Shown here in pieces: positions 17,089 through 26,473 of a stretch of 64,000 nucleotides of DNA (its first letter is position 1; every line of letters starts with the position of its first letter). A model generated the notes under the pieces. That model did not search any database, was not told the DNA's origin, and saw nothing but the letters and a program-made list of their open reading frames with translations. Source of the DNA: Halovivax gelatinilyticus (lineage in GTDB: Archaea; Halobacteriota; Halobacteria; Halobacteriales; Natrialbaceae); the NCBI RefSeq assembly GCF_024300625.1, contig NZ_CP101322.1, forward strand, positions 137,992-201,991, given 5' to 3'. The position numbers and the translations under genes are program-made.

Positions 17089-18180
17089 ATGGAGACGACT
17101 CATCGCGTACTGATCGGTGATTCACGCGAACTCGATGCGATCTGCGACGAGTCTGTCGAGCTGGTCGTAACGTCGCCACCGTATCCGATGATCGAGATGT
17201 GGGACGAGCTGTTCGTCGAACTCGATCCCGAGATCGGACGAGCGCTGGACGCTGGAGACGGCCGGGCGGCGTTCGACGCGATGCACGCCCAGCTCGGACG
17301 CGTCTGGGACGAACTGGAGCGCGTTCTCGTCGACGGCGGAATCGCGTGTATCAACGTCGGCGACGCGACGCGGTCGATCGACGGCTCCTTTCGCGTCTAT
17401 CCAAATCACGCGCGGATCCTCTCTGCGTTCGAATCGCGCGGCTTCGATCCGCTTCCCGACGTGCTCTGGCGAAAGCCGACCAACAGCGCGGCGAAGTTCA
17501 TGGGAAGCGGGATGCTCCCGCCGAACGCGTACGTGACGCTCGAGCACGAACACATCCTTATCTTTCGGAAGGGCGGCGAGCGTCGGTCCTACGAACCGGG
17601 GGCGGATCGGCGGTACGAGGCGGCGTACTTCTGGGAGGAACGAAATCAGTGGTTCTCGGACCTCTGGACGGCCGTCCGGGGCGAACTTCAGGAGCTAAAG
17701 GCCGAGGAGCTTCGCGAACGCTCGGCGGCGTTTCCGTTCGAGATCCCCTACCGACTGTGTTGCATGTACAGCGCGCACGGCGACACGGTTCTCGATCCGT
17801 TCTGGGGCACCGGGACGACGTCGCTCGCCGCGATGTGTGCGGGTAGACACTCGATCGGCTGTGAACTAGATCCCGGATTCGCCGACGTCTTCGCCGATCG
17901 GGTCGAGTCGGTACCGTCACTTTCGCGGTCGGTGACACGACAGCGCCTCGATCGTCACCGAGCGTTCGTCGCCCAGCGTCGCGACGACGGAAACTCGTTC
18001 TCTTACGACGCAACGCACTACGACGTCCCCGTGACAACAAAGCAAGAGCGCGAGATCAGGTTCTACGGGGTGACAGACGTCGAGACCGATCGGGACCGAT
18101 CGACCATCACGTACCGAACACGCCACGAACCCATCGACAGCGAGGAACTCGAACCAGAACGAGTTCCCGACTCGAACTGA
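17089..18180 (+). CDS. zim: Zim-type CTAG N4-cytosine DNA methyltransferase
   Basis: A 363-residue beta-class amino-methyltransferase: catalytic TSPPY at 28-32 and the SAM-binding motif DPFWGTGTT at 236-244, in the order (IV then I) of beta-class enzymes. LWRKPTNSAAKFMGSGMLPPN and LEHEHILIFRKGG are typical of N4-cytosine methylases. No restriction endonuclease gene is adjacent, so it is an orphan. Haloarchaea widely carry the orphan CTAG methylase Zim, and this protein looks like that family. The specificity is inferred, not shown. CTAG is scarce in the window, as expected for such genomes. Confidence 0.75.
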   Translation: METTHRVLIGDSRELDAICDESVELVVTSPPYPMIEMWDELFVELDPEIGRALDAGDGRAAFDAMHAQLGRVWDELERVLVDGGIACINVGDATRSIDGSFRVYPNHARILSAFESRGFDPLPDVLWRKPTNSAAKFMGSGMLPPNAYVTLEHEHILIFRKGGERRSYEPGADRRYEAAYFWEERNQWFSDLWTAVRGELQELKAEELRERSAAFPFEIPYRLCCMYSAHGDTVLDPFWGTGTTSLAAMCAGRHSIGCELDPGFADVFADRVESVPSLSRSVTRQRLDRHRAFVAQRRDDGNSFSYDATHYDVPVTTKQEREIRFYGVTDVETDRDRSTITYRTRHEPIDSEELEPERVPDSN

Positions 18181-18383
18181 GAAGCACAACGCCGGAGTAG
18201 ACGGGGTGAACCGGCCCGTACGCACTGTTTTCCACACCGAGTTGCAACGCTCCCTGCACCGATACGCCGCGAGTTATCTGTAATTCCGTCTCATCGAAAG
18301 TCGCTCGTGGCGTTCTTCTCCGGAACGTCAGTTTCACCGGAGACCGGTAAACAGTTAAGTGATGTGGTGCGCTATCAGGTCGC

Positions 18384-19115
18384 ATGGGAATAGCCGACAG
18401 TCTGGAGTTCGGTCACACGGATCGGGAGGCGATCTATCAGTACGTCGAGCGACACGGGACCGCCTCGATGGACGAACTGGAACGCGAACTCCCCGTCGAT
18501 CCGGGCGGGCTCAGACACCACGTCGCGATCTTGAAACGAGACGGGTACCTGACGGCAAAGGATGGTACCTACCACGTCGCCCTCGACGCCGGTGCCGAAG
18601 AGGAGTACCGAACGGACGAGTTCTCGTTTCACATCCGACCGGCTCGCCAGGAAGACCTCGCCGGGATCGTCGGGGCGATCCGGCAGGTCGCCGAGGAACG
18701 AACCTACATCGTCGCCGAGAGCGTCGCCGACGAGATCGACCACCAGAACGCCCTCCTCAGGCACAACGAGATCGAATCCCGGATGTTCTTCGTCGCGACC
18801 GTCGACGACGAGGTCGTCGGCTGGGTGCACCTCCACGCTCCCGAACTCGACAAGCTGACTCACACCGCAGAACTCACCGTCGGCGTCATCGAGGAGTACC
18901 GCAGCCACGGAATCGGTTCCCACCTCCTCTCTCGGGGGCTCGAGTGGGCCGGCTCGAAGGGATACGAGAAGGTGTACAACAGCGCGCCGTCGACCAACGA
19001 GGTCGCGATCTCGTTTCTCGAAGAACACGGCTGGGAGACCGAAGCCGTTCGAGAGGGCCACTACAAGATCGACGGCGAGTACGTCGACGAGGTCATGATG
19101 GCAGTCTCGCTCTAA
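18384..19115 (+). CDS. wHTH-GNAT fusion: N-acetyltransferase with N-terminal helix-turn-helix
   Basis: A 243-residue two-domain protein. Residues 1-68 form a winged helix (AIYQYVERHGTASMDELERE, GGLRHHVAILKRDGYLTAKDG). Residues 80-243 are a GNAT domain: FHIRPARQEDLAGIVG, VGWVHLHAPELDKLTHTAEL, and the acetyl-CoA motif TVGVIEEYRSHGIGSHLLSRGLEWA followed by EVAISFLEEHGW. A TATA-like cagttaagtg precedes the ATG by about 30 nt. The fusion suggests either a DNA-bound acetyltransferase or ligand-sensing regulation. The substrate is unknown. Confidence 0.8.
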   Translation: MGIADSLEFGHTDREAIYQYVERHGTASMDELERELPVDPGGLRHHVAILKRDGYLTAKDGTYHVALDAGAEEEYRTDEFSFHIRPARQEDLAGIVGAIRQVAEERTYIVAESVADEIDHQNALLRHNEIESRMFFVATVDDEVVGWVHLHAPELDKLTHTAELTVGVIEEYRSHGIGSHLLSRGLEWAGSKGYEKVYNSAPSTNEVAISFLEEHGWETEAVREGHYKIDGEYVDEVMMAVSL

Positions 19116-19329
19116 TCGACTCGGTCGCTCCTCAGGAGTTATTCACCAGCCCGGGGACAATTCGCTCGGAATGTACGCTCGCGGATGAATTACTCACACT
19201 GCATATGGAACCGTGAGGGCGGCCAACGGTGGCGTGTTTCGTTCGATCGAACGGGTAGACAGAGTTATCGACCCCGACCGAATGTCCTCGAACCGAAAGA
19301 CAATTCTCCGGTATCGAGTAACCTCCAGT

Positions 19330-20508
19330 ATGCTCTCGATCGCGCTTGCCGGAAAGCCAAACGCCGGCAAGTCCACGTTCTACACCGCGGCGACCATGGC
19401 CGAGGTCGACGTCGCCAACTACCCGTTCACGACGATCGACGCGAACCGGGGCGTCAGCTACGTCCGGACGTCCTGTCCATGTCTGGAGCGAGACGAACGG
19501 TGTAACAGCGACGACTGCCGGGACGGGAAGCGATACGTGCCCGTCGAACTGATCGACGTCGCCGGCCTGGTTCCGGGCGCCCACGAGGGCAAGGGGCTCG
19601 GAAACCAGTTTCTCGACGAGTTGACGAACGCCGACGTCATCGTCAACGTCGTCGACGCCTCGGGCGGAACGAACGAGAAAGGCGAACCCGTCGACGTCGG
19701 TTCGCACGATCCGATCGACGACGTCGACTTCATCGAGACCGAGATGGACATGTGGCTCGCCGGGATCGTCGACCGGAACTGGGAGGGAATCGAGCGCGCC
19801 TCGCGCTCGCCCGACTTCGACCTCGACGACGAACTCGCCGAGATGCTCTCGGGCTTTGGCGCCTCGCCGACCGACATCGCGACCATCCTCAGGGATCTCT
19901 CGTACCCGTCCGATCCGATCCAGTGGGACGACGAACACCGGGAGGCGCTGGCAACGGCGGTCCGCGAACGCACGAAACCGATCGTCGTCGCCGCGAACAA
20001 GATCGATCTCGCGCCGGCAGAAAACGTCGAACGCCTCCTCAAACTCGATAAACCCGTAATCGCGACCACCGCCGAGGGCGAACTCGCGCTGCGCAGAGCG
20101 GCTGACGCGGACCTGATCGCGTACGATCCGGGCGACGAAACGCTCGAGATATCCGGCGGGGTGAACGACGCCCAGCGAGAGGCACTCGACGGGCTCGCCG
20201 AGACGATGGACGACTGGGATGGCACCGGCGTGCAAGCAGCCCTGGATTACGCCGTCTACGACCTGCTCGACCACCTCACGGCCTATCCAGTCGAGGACGC
20301 CTCGAAGTGGTCCGACGGCAGCGGCAACGTCCTCCCCGACGCCTTCTTGCTACCGACCGGTTCGACGCCCGTCGATCTCGCGTACGAGGTTCACTCGGAC
20401 ATCGGCGACGGCTACCTCCACGCCGTCGACGCGAAGTCCGCTCGTGAGATCTCCGATAGCTACGAACTCGAAGAAGGAGACGTCATCAAAATCGTCTCGA
20501 CGGCCTGA
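19330..20508 (+). CDS. ychF: YchF/Ola1-type translation-associated GTPase/ATPase
   Basis: A 392-residue Obg-family protein. P-loop GKPNAGKSTFY is near residues 8-18, the switch FTTIDANRGVSYV follows, LIDVAGLVPGAHEGKGLGNQFL is the G3 region, and VAANKIDL is the G4 motif. The C-terminus is a TGS domain (FLLPTGSTPVDLAYEVHSD). The cysteine cluster SCPCLERDERCNSDDC after the switch is characteristic of archaeal members. The ATG at 19330 is chosen because the family starts directly at the P-loop strand (MLSIALAGKPNAG). Confidence 0.92.
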   Translation: MLSIALAGKPNAGKSTFYTAATMAEVDVANYPFTTIDANRGVSYVRTSCPCLERDERCNSDDCRDGKRYVPVELIDVAGLVPGAHEGKGLGNQFLDELTNADVIVNVVDASGGTNEKGEPVDVGSHDPIDDVDFIETEMDMWLAGIVDRNWEGIERASRSPDFDLDDELAEMLSGFGASPTDIATILRDLSYPSDPIQWDDEHREALATAVRERTKPIVVAANKIDLAPAENVERLLKLDKPVIATTAEGELALRRAADADLIAYDPGDETLEISGGVNDAQREALDGLAETMDDWDGTGVQAALDYAVYDLLDHLTAYPVEDASKWSDGSGNVLPDAFLLPTGSTPVDLAYEVHSDIGDGYLHAVDAKSAREISDSYELEEGDVIKIVSTA

Positions 20509-20538
20509 AGAGACGTCGATCCTGACACGCATCACCCC

Positions 20539-20952
20539 ATGACGCAGACGATCTCGATTACCGACTGTCAACCGAGCCAATTGCTGATCGATCGGACCAA
20601 ACTGGTCGACGTCCTCGCGTGGATGAATCCCGACGAACCGACCTACGATCCGATCACCGTCCACCGAACGGAGGCGCTCGACCGCCCGGAGCGCAAACGG
20701 AACCTGGCTCAGTACGTCTGCATCGACGGACACACGCGAGCGCTCGCCGTACACCTCTTCGGTGGCGACGATCTGTGCGTCGAAATCGTCGAACCCGACG
20801 AGTACGCGCCGCTCTACGCTCGCTGTGTCGAGTGGTGTCTCGACGCGCAGATCACGTCGCCGCGAGATCTCGTCGGTCGCGTCGTCGACGAAGCGACCTT
20901 CGAACGGCGCTGGATCGATCGCTGTACCGCGCTCGATCAACGATTGCGGTGA
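20539..20952 (+). CDS. Small ParB-like domain protein
   Basis: A 137-residue protein: QLLIDRTKLVDVLAWM, YDPITVHR, then YVCIDGHTRALAVHLFGGDD. The latter is a GH-R element like the ParB/sulfiredoxin nucleotide-binding pocket. There is no helix-turn-helix or dimerisation domain of chromosomal ParB. It begins 30 bases after ychF and is probably cotranscribed. Stand-alone ParB-like domains can be CTPase or kinase-like, but which holds here is not shown. Confidence 0.6.
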   Translation: MTQTISITDCQPSQLLIDRTKLVDVLAWMNPDEPTYDPITVHRTEALDRPERKRNLAQYVCIDGHTRALAVHLFGGDDLCVEIVEPDEYAPLYARCVEWCLDAQITSPRDLVGRVVDEATFERRWIDRCTALDQRLR

Positions 20953-21054
20953 CCGCCGGAATCGGCTCTCACGCTACGGGTCGATTGGGAGACTGTGGTG
21001 ACTCTCAGATAGGTTCGGCCGAAAACCGACAGACGCGACCGCAAAAATCGTCGA

Positions 21055-21339
21055 TCAGTCGATGTGGCCTTCCCGTCGAAGCTGCGTGGCGTCCTGGCTG
21101 GTGTAGCGCCACTCGATGGTCGCCTTCTCGTCCTGCCAGTCCCACGGTTCGGCGACGACTACGTCGTCCTCTTCGATCCACGTTCGGTACTTCATTCGGC
21201 CGGGAATTCGTCCCAGACGTTCGACGCCGTCTGCACAGCGGAGACGAACGTGATTGCCGCCGAGATGGTCGGTTACGACGGCGAATACTTCGTCGTTCGA
21301 GGGCATGCGGAGGTTCCGCCGCCCGGATTCTTCGCTCAT
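21055..21339 (-). CDS. eif1A: Translation initiation factor aIF-1A
   Basis: A 94-residue OB-fold S1-like protein. [27 protein letters not shown] and [37 protein letters not shown] are textbook aIF1A. It promotes correct assembly of the archaeal initiation complex on the small ribosomal subunit. The start at 21339 ([16 protein letters not shown]) has the short basic N-terminal tail normal for the family; 17 upstream codons are not conserved-like. Confidence 0.95.
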   Translation of the reverse strand: MSEESGRRNLRMPSNDEVFAVVTDHLGGNHVRLRCADGVERLGRIPGRMKYRTWIEEDDVVVAEPWDWQDEKATIEWRYTSQDATQLRREGHID

Positions 21340-21445
21340 GAGTGTATTTGGACCGGACGCCGTATAAGTGGGAGGGAAGCATGCTATCATGGAACAATTT
21401 GCAGGAAGTAGCTCCAGAAGACGACACCTCCCGGCGCTCGGTCGC

Positions 21446-22306
21446 TCACCACAGGACGACCGTCGGTTCGAACCAGACCGCCGCGACGAGGACGGCGAGA
21501 AAGACGTAACAGCCCCGGATCAGCAACATCGTCGCAATCTGCGGACTCGCCCGTCGAGCGACGAACGCGACGGTCCCGAGCGCGCCGACGGCGAGCAGGC
21601 TTCCAGGGGGAAAGACACCGACTAACGCGAGCGCCGTCACACCGGCCAATCCGAGGGCCAGCAGGACGTAGGCGAGTCGAAACGCCCGATCGGACCCGAT
21701 GACGACGGCGACCGTGCGTTTGCCGATCGATCGGTCGTACCCGACGTCGGTCGAATCGTCGACGATCTTGATCCCCGTCAAGATTACGACGAAGACGGTC
21801 GCGAAACCGAGCGGGGTGAGGTCTATCGTAAGCGCCTGTACGTAATAGCCGCCGAGAAGGGCGAGTCCGATCCCGACCGGATACCCAAGCGTCGCCCCGA
21901 GCGGATGGACGTCGAGTTGTGGCGCGTGGTGGTAGGCGATCAGCCAGGTCGGGACCGTCAGCGCGACGGCGACGAGATCGACCCACACGGCGAGGGCGAT
22001 CGTCGAAACCGCAAAGACGACCGTTGCACCGACGAGGCCGGCGCGACAACCAGCGACCGTCAACGGGTGATCGTCGTCCTCCCCGCGAACGTGAAAGTCG
22101 ACGTAGCCGTCCTTGACATGAGCCGTGTAAACGGCCGCGAAGATCGCGACGGCGTGGGCGGTCGCCGTCGCGGGAGCGATCGATCCGGCCAGTATCGCAC
22201 CGAATAACGACGATGCCACGGGCGGAAGCATGAAGACTGGGTGGATCTGCGAGGCGAACGCGCCGAGGTCGGCGCGCAGTCCCGACCCGTGACGGGAGAC
22301 GGCCAT
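21446..22306 (-). CDS. UbiA-family prenyltransferase
   Basis: A 286-residue membrane protein with about eight helices. The first Asp motif is [16 protein letters not shown] (Asp66 and Asp70 in the position of NDxxDxxxD), and the second is [20 protein letters not shown]. These bind Mg2+ and the prenyl diphosphate. A TATA-like cagttatccc on the minus strand is about 28 nt before the ATG at 22306, so I prefer that over the in-frame GTG at 22321. The acceptor (quinone, lipid or carotenoid) cannot be told. Confidence 0.82.
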   Translation of the reverse strand: MAVSRHGSGLRADLGAFASQIHPVFMLPPVASSLFGAILAGSIAPATATAHAVAIFAAVYTAHVKDGYVDFHVRGEDDDHPLTVAGCRAGLVGATVVFAVSTIALAVWVDLVAVALTVPTWLIAYHHAPQLDVHPLGATLGYPVGIGLALLGGYYVQALTIDLTPLGFATVFVVILTGIKIVDDSTDVGYDRSIGKRTVAVVIGSDRAFRLAYVLLALGLAGVTALALVGVFPPGSLLAVGALGTVAFVARRASPQIATMLLIRGCYVFLAVLVAAVWFEPTVVLW

Positions 22307-22448
22307 GACGAGACCCACCACGATCTGCGGGATAACTGTCGGGGTCGTCGCTCACGATGGCAAGCGAGACGAAGAAAACGGTGCGATACGCGAGACCCGG
22401 TACTGGCCCCGTGATTGAAAGCTGACCGAGGACTATATATCGGACCGC

Positions 22449-23570
22449 TTACTGCACGGCGCGCGTCGCCGAGCCGAGTATCTCGAGGGCCTCTTTTAAC
22501 TCTTCCATCGCCGTCGCGTACGAGATTCGCGCGTACCCGGCGCCGTTCTGGCCGAACGCCTCACCCGGAACCACGATGACGTCACGATCGATGACCTCGT
22601 CACACCAGCCGTCGGGAACCTCCGGCATCGCGTAGAACGCACCCTGCGGGGTCGGTACTCGCAAGCCGGCGTCTTCGAGTCCGTCGAGGACGACGTCGCG
22701 ACGCGCTTCGAACGAGGCGACCATCTCGTCGACGGTGTCCTGCGGGCCCGACAGCGCGGCCTCGGCCGCGTACTGGGCCGGGGCGGACGCACAGGCCTGG
22801 ACGTACTGGTGAACTCTGAGCATTCGCTCGATCCGGCGGTTCGACCCGACGACCCAGCCCAGCCGCCAGCCGGTCATCGAGTACGTCTTCGAACAGGCGC
22901 TGACGACGACGACGTTGTCCGTCGAGGCGAACTCCATCGGCGAGCGGTGTGTGCCGTCGAAGACGATGTGCTCGTAGACCTCGTCGGAGAGACAGAGCAC
23001 GTCGTGTTCGTCTGCGATCCGGGCGAACTCGCGCATATCGGCTTCCGATTGAACGGCACCCGTCGGGTTCCCCGGGCTGTTGACGATGAACGCCGCCGTC
23101 TCGTCAGTTATCGCCGCCTCGACGGCCGCCGGGTCGAGCGTGAGATCCTCGCGAAGGTCGATCGGTTTCGGGTCGCCACCAGCAATTCGCGTGAGCGCGT
23201 CGTAGGCGACGAACCCCGGATCGGGAAAGATGACCTCCTCGCCAGGGTCGACGTGTGCTTCGAGGACGAGGTGGAGCGCTTCGCTGCCGCCAGCCGTCGC
23301 GATCACGTCCGCCGGATCGATCGAAAGCCCGTACGTGCGGTCGTAGGCGGCAGAAATCGCCTCGCGAAGGGGCAAGATTCCCTTGTTCGACGTGTACGGA
23401 TCCGTCTCGTTCGCCTCGATCGCCTCGACCGCCGCGCGGGAGGCGTGTTCGGGCGTCGGAAAGTCCGGCTGACCGATCCCGAGATTGATGGCGTCGTCGC
23501 TCGCTGCCTCGAACACCTCTCGAATGCCGCTGATCGACACGGATTCGACTCGCGCAGAGAAGTCCGTCAT
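22449..23570 (-). CDS. PLP-dependent class I/II aminotransferase (aspartate type)
   Basis: A 373-residue fold-type I aminotransferase. Marks are NLGIGQPDFPTPEHA at the start, IATAGGSEALHLVLEA, FIVNSPGNPTGAV with the Asn of the PLP site, LSDEVYEHIVF, SACSKTYSMTGWRLGWVVG with the Schiff-base Lys, and the carboxylate-binding ARISYA near the end. Length and motifs fit the archaeal aspartate/aromatic aminotransferase group. The amino-acid specificity is not determined. Confidence 0.88.
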   Translation of the reverse strand: MTDFSARVESVSISGIREVFEAASDDAINLGIGQPDFPTPEHASRAAVEAIEANETDPYTSNKGILPLREAISAAYDRTYGLSIDPADVIATAGGSEALHLVLEAHVDPGEEVIFPDPGFVAYDALTRIAGGDPKPIDLREDLTLDPAAVEAAITDETAAFIVNSPGNPTGAVQSEADMREFARIADEHDVLCLSDEVYEHIVFDGTHRSPMEFASTDNVVVVSACSKTYSMTGWRLGWVVGSNRRIERMLRVHQYVQACASAPAQYAAEAALSGPQDTVDEMVASFEARRDVVLDGLEDAGLRVPTPQGAFYAMPEVPDGWCDEVIDRDVIVVPGEAFGQNGAGYARISYATAMEELKEALEILGSATRAVQ

Positions 23571-23667
23571 ACCAAAGCGGTGTCGCCCGACCCCGATAAC
23601 TGTTGATGTTGCCGGTCACTTCAGACGAAAAATGGCGCTCGGATGAGCGTAGAAACCGGGCGGGTAC

Positions 23668-24531
23668 TCAGTAGAACTCCCGAACCAGGTCCATCGCGCC
23701 CTCTGGCGCACCCTCCGGTACCTCGGACATGTCCCCCGTGACGCCGTGGAGTTCGTGATACGGGACGGAGTTTTCGTCCTGATAGATGATGCCCTGGTAC
23801 TCCTTGTCCGCGTCGAGGATGACCTCCTTGGCGGCGTCGGCGTCCGTCGGATCGTGGCCTTCCTCGTCTAAGTCGATCAGCGTGTCGCGGAAGTAGTCGT
23901 AGGTGTCGACGTCGTTGAACGTCACGCAGGGGCTGAAAACGTTGACGAAGCCGAAGCCGTCGTGCTCGATCGCCGCCTCGACGATCTCGGTGTGTCGCAA
24001 CGCGTCCGAGGCGAACGACTGAGCGATGAACGTCGCTCCGGAGGCGAGCGCGAGCGCGAGCGGGTTGACGGGTGGCTGCTGTGACCCGTCGGGCGTCGTC
24101 GACGTCTCGAAATCCGACCGCGAGGTCGGCGACGCCTGGCCCTTCGTCAGCCCGTAGATGCGGTTGTCCATGACGACGTAGCTCATGTCGACGTTTCGAC
24201 GAACCGCGTGAACGAAGTGGCCCGCGCCGATCGAGTAGCCGTCACCGTCGCCGCCGGCGACCATCACTTCGATGTCGGGACGGGCCATCTTCACGCCCGT
24301 ACCGACGGGCAACGCACGGCCGTGAACCCCGTGGAGTGCGTAGCTGTGCATGTAGGTCCCGATCTTTCCGGAACAGCCGATCCCCGCGACGACGAACGTG
24401 TTGTCCGGATCGTTTCCGGTGTTCGCGAGCGCTTTCATCATGCCGTTCATCGTCCCGAAATCGCCGCAGCCGGGACACCACGTGGGTTGCTTATCGGACT
24501 TGAAGTCGGTGAATCTGACGTCTGAGCTCAT
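23668..24531 (-). CDS. korB: 2-oxoacid:ferredoxin oxidoreductase beta subunit
   Basis: A 287-residue TPP-binding subunit. TWCPGCGDFGTMNGMMKAL and GIGCSGKIGTYMHSYALHGVHGRALP hold the cofactor-ligating cysteines and TPP contacts. MVAGGDGDGYSIGAGHFVHA is the TPP/Mg motif, and VMDNRIYGLTKGQASPT follows. It catalyses CoA-dependent oxidative decarboxylation of 2-oxoacids with ferredoxin. Size and partner length fit the 2-oxoglutarate enzyme (Kor) rather than the pyruvate enzyme (Por), but substrate choice is inferred. It overlaps korA by 4 bases (ATGA). Confidence 0.85.
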   Translation of the reverse strand: MSSDVRFTDFKSDKQPTWCPGCGDFGTMNGMMKALANTGNDPDNTFVVAGIGCSGKIGTYMHSYALHGVHGRALPVGTGVKMARPDIEVMVAGGDGDGYSIGAGHFVHAVRRNVDMSYVVMDNRIYGLTKGQASPTSRSDFETSTTPDGSQQPPVNPLALALASGATFIAQSFASDALRHTEIVEAAIEHDGFGFVNVFSPCVTFNDVDTYDYFRDTLIDLDEEGHDPTDADAAKEVILDADKEYQGIIYQDENSVPYHELHGVTGDMSEVPEGAPEGAMDLVREFY

Positions 24532-26285
24532 TGGGCTGGCACCTCCTCGGCGAGTCGCTCTTGGATCTGTGCGGCGAGTTCGTCCGCTTTGAACCGGACG
24601 CCGGTGTACTTGTTGATACGCTTGACGCGGGTGAGCGCGTCGTGTTCGATCAGGTTGGCGAACTGGCCGGTGGCGTTACACTCGACGACGATGACGTCGT
24701 TTGCGGCCTCGATCTCTTCGGTGAGGTCCGGCCGCGGGAAGATGTACGGAACCGAGAGGACACGAACGCTCACGCCGTCGTCTTCGAGGCGGTCGAGCGC
24801 CTCGACGAGGGCGCCCTCGTTCGAGCCCCAGGAGATGACGAGGTCGTCTGCGTCCGGATCGCCGAACTCACGGTACTCCCAGTCTTCTCGCTCGATCGCC
24901 GTCTCGACCTTCCGGTTGCGTTTGTCGACCTGCTCGACGCGGACGTCGGTGTCTTCGGTTCGTCGACCCAGTTCGTCGTGCTCGAGACCCGTCGACATGT
25001 GCGCCCCGTCGACCGTCCCGGGGATCGCCCGCGGGCTGATACCGTCGTCGGTGTTCGCGTGTGCGCGGAAGCGACCCTTCTCGTCTACCCACTCGTCTAC
25101 CTCCTCGTCGTCGACGAGCTTGCCGCGGTCGATCTCGACTGCGTCCATGTCGAACGCCTCCGGCGGGAACGTCTGCTCGGTGACCGCCATCGCGAGGTCG
25201 CCGACGAGATAGACCGGCGTCTGGTACGTTTCGGCCAGGTTGAACGCCTCGATCGTCTTCCAGAAGCACTCGTCGATCGTCGTCGGTGCGAGGACGAACC
25301 GGGGGATCTCGCCGTGGCCGCCGTACAGCAGCATGTTGAGGTCGCCCTGCTCTTGCTTCGTCGGCATGCCGGTCGAGGGACCAGAGCGCATGACGTCGAC
25401 GATGACCAGCGGCGTCTCGCTGGTCGCGATGAGGCCGAACGTCTCGGTCATCAGGTCGATACCCGGTCCGGACGTGGCGGTCATCGATCGGGCGCCCGCG
25501 CGAGCCGCACCGAGAGCCATGTTGATCGCCGATAGTTCGTCCTCGGCCTGGACGACGTGGCCGCCGAACTGTTCGATCCGCCCGGTGAGGTACTCCATGA
25601 CGGCGGTAGCAGGAGTGATCGGGTAGCCGGCGTAGAACTTACAGCCGGCGGCGATGGCGCCCATGCCGATCGCCTCGTCGCCGTTTAACAGCACGTAGTC
25701 GGCGTCGGTCGTCTCCATCTCGTAGCCGAGGTGAGAGAGGTCGTACTCCTCCGCGACGTACTCCTGTCCCAGGCGGGCGGCTTCCTTATTGTTCTCGACG
25801 ATTTTCGATCCTTTTCCGCCGAAGCGCTTTTCGAGTGCTTCGTCGAGGTACGCGACGTCGAAGCCGGTAATTTCACACGCCGCGCCGAGGGCGACGACGT
25901 TTCGCATGATCGCGCCACCGGCCTCCTCGGCCAGCGACTTGAGCGGAACGTCGACGGCGGTAATCTCCTCGGGGATCTCCGCTTCCCAGGAGCGTTCGCC
26001 GTCGTAGATCACTGCGCTACCCTCGTGCATTTCGTCGAGATTCTCGTCGATGGTGCGCTGGGTAAGCGCGACGAGAATGTCGAGGCGATCGACGACGCTC
26101 TGGACGTCATCGACGGACGTCCGGATCTTGTATGCGGTGTAGCCACCTCGGATACGTGACGCGAAATCCTTCGAGGTGAATACGTGCCGTCCGGCCCGGG
26201 CGAGTGCCTGGGCGAAGATCTTGCCGGTGGAATCTATTCCATCCCCGGCTTCGCCGCCGATGGCCCAGTTGAGATCTGCAGCCAT
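24528..26285 (-). CDS. korA: 2-oxoacid:ferredoxin oxidoreductase alpha (gamma-alpha fusion) subunit
   Basis: A 585-residue protein in which residues 1 to about 195 are the gamma domain (GGEAGDGIDSTGKIFAQALARAG, FASRIRGGYTAYKIR) and the rest is the alpha pyrimidine-binding part (GDEAIGMGAIAAGCKFYAGYPITPATA, MTATSGPGIDLMTETFGL, PSTGMPTKQEQGDLNMLLYG). This gamma-alpha fusion is the normal haloarchaeal arrangement. The gene is first in the korAB pair. A divergent ferredoxin-reductase-like gene begins 189 bases away. Confidence 0.87.
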   Translation of the reverse strand: MAADLNWAIGGEAGDGIDSTGKIFAQALARAGRHVFTSKDFASRIRGGYTAYKIRTSVDDVQSVVDRLDILVALTQRTIDENLDEMHEGSAVIYDGERSWEAEIPEEITAVDVPLKSLAEEAGGAIMRNVVALGAACEITGFDVAYLDEALEKRFGGKGSKIVENNKEAARLGQEYVAEEYDLSHLGYEMETTDADYVLLNGDEAIGMGAIAAGCKFYAGYPITPATAVMEYLTGRIEQFGGHVVQAEDELSAINMALGAARAGARSMTATSGPGIDLMTETFGLIATSETPLVIVDVMRSGPSTGMPTKQEQGDLNMLLYGGHGEIPRFVLAPTTIDECFWKTIEAFNLAETYQTPVYLVGDLAMAVTEQTFPPEAFDMDAVEIDRGKLVDDEEVDEWVDEKGRFRAHANTDDGISPRAIPGTVDGAHMSTGLEHDELGRRTEDTDVRVEQVDKRNRKVETAIEREDWEYREFGDPDADDLVISWGSNEGALVEALDRLEDDGVSVRVLSVPYIFPRPDLTEEIEAANDVIVVECNATGQFANLIEHDALTRVKRINKYTGVRFKADELAAQIQERLAEEVPAQ

Positions 26286-26473
26286 GTTCTAGCGGCCCTT
26301 ACCCGGGGGAGCAGAAAAGGGTTCTGAAACCCCCAGCACGCAGTTCCGAGAAAACGGCGTAGCGGCGGATGTACGGGCAGTGATTGCCGGATTCCTTCGT
26401 CCTACCGGTGACCAATCGCGTCGGCGTTCCTCGAGAGAGCAATCCCTTTGAGGGGGACGGCCCAAGCGACCGC

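Noticed and set aside
19132-20274. 380-codon minus-strand frame opposite ychF
   Set aside because: Shadow of ychF, with no domain.
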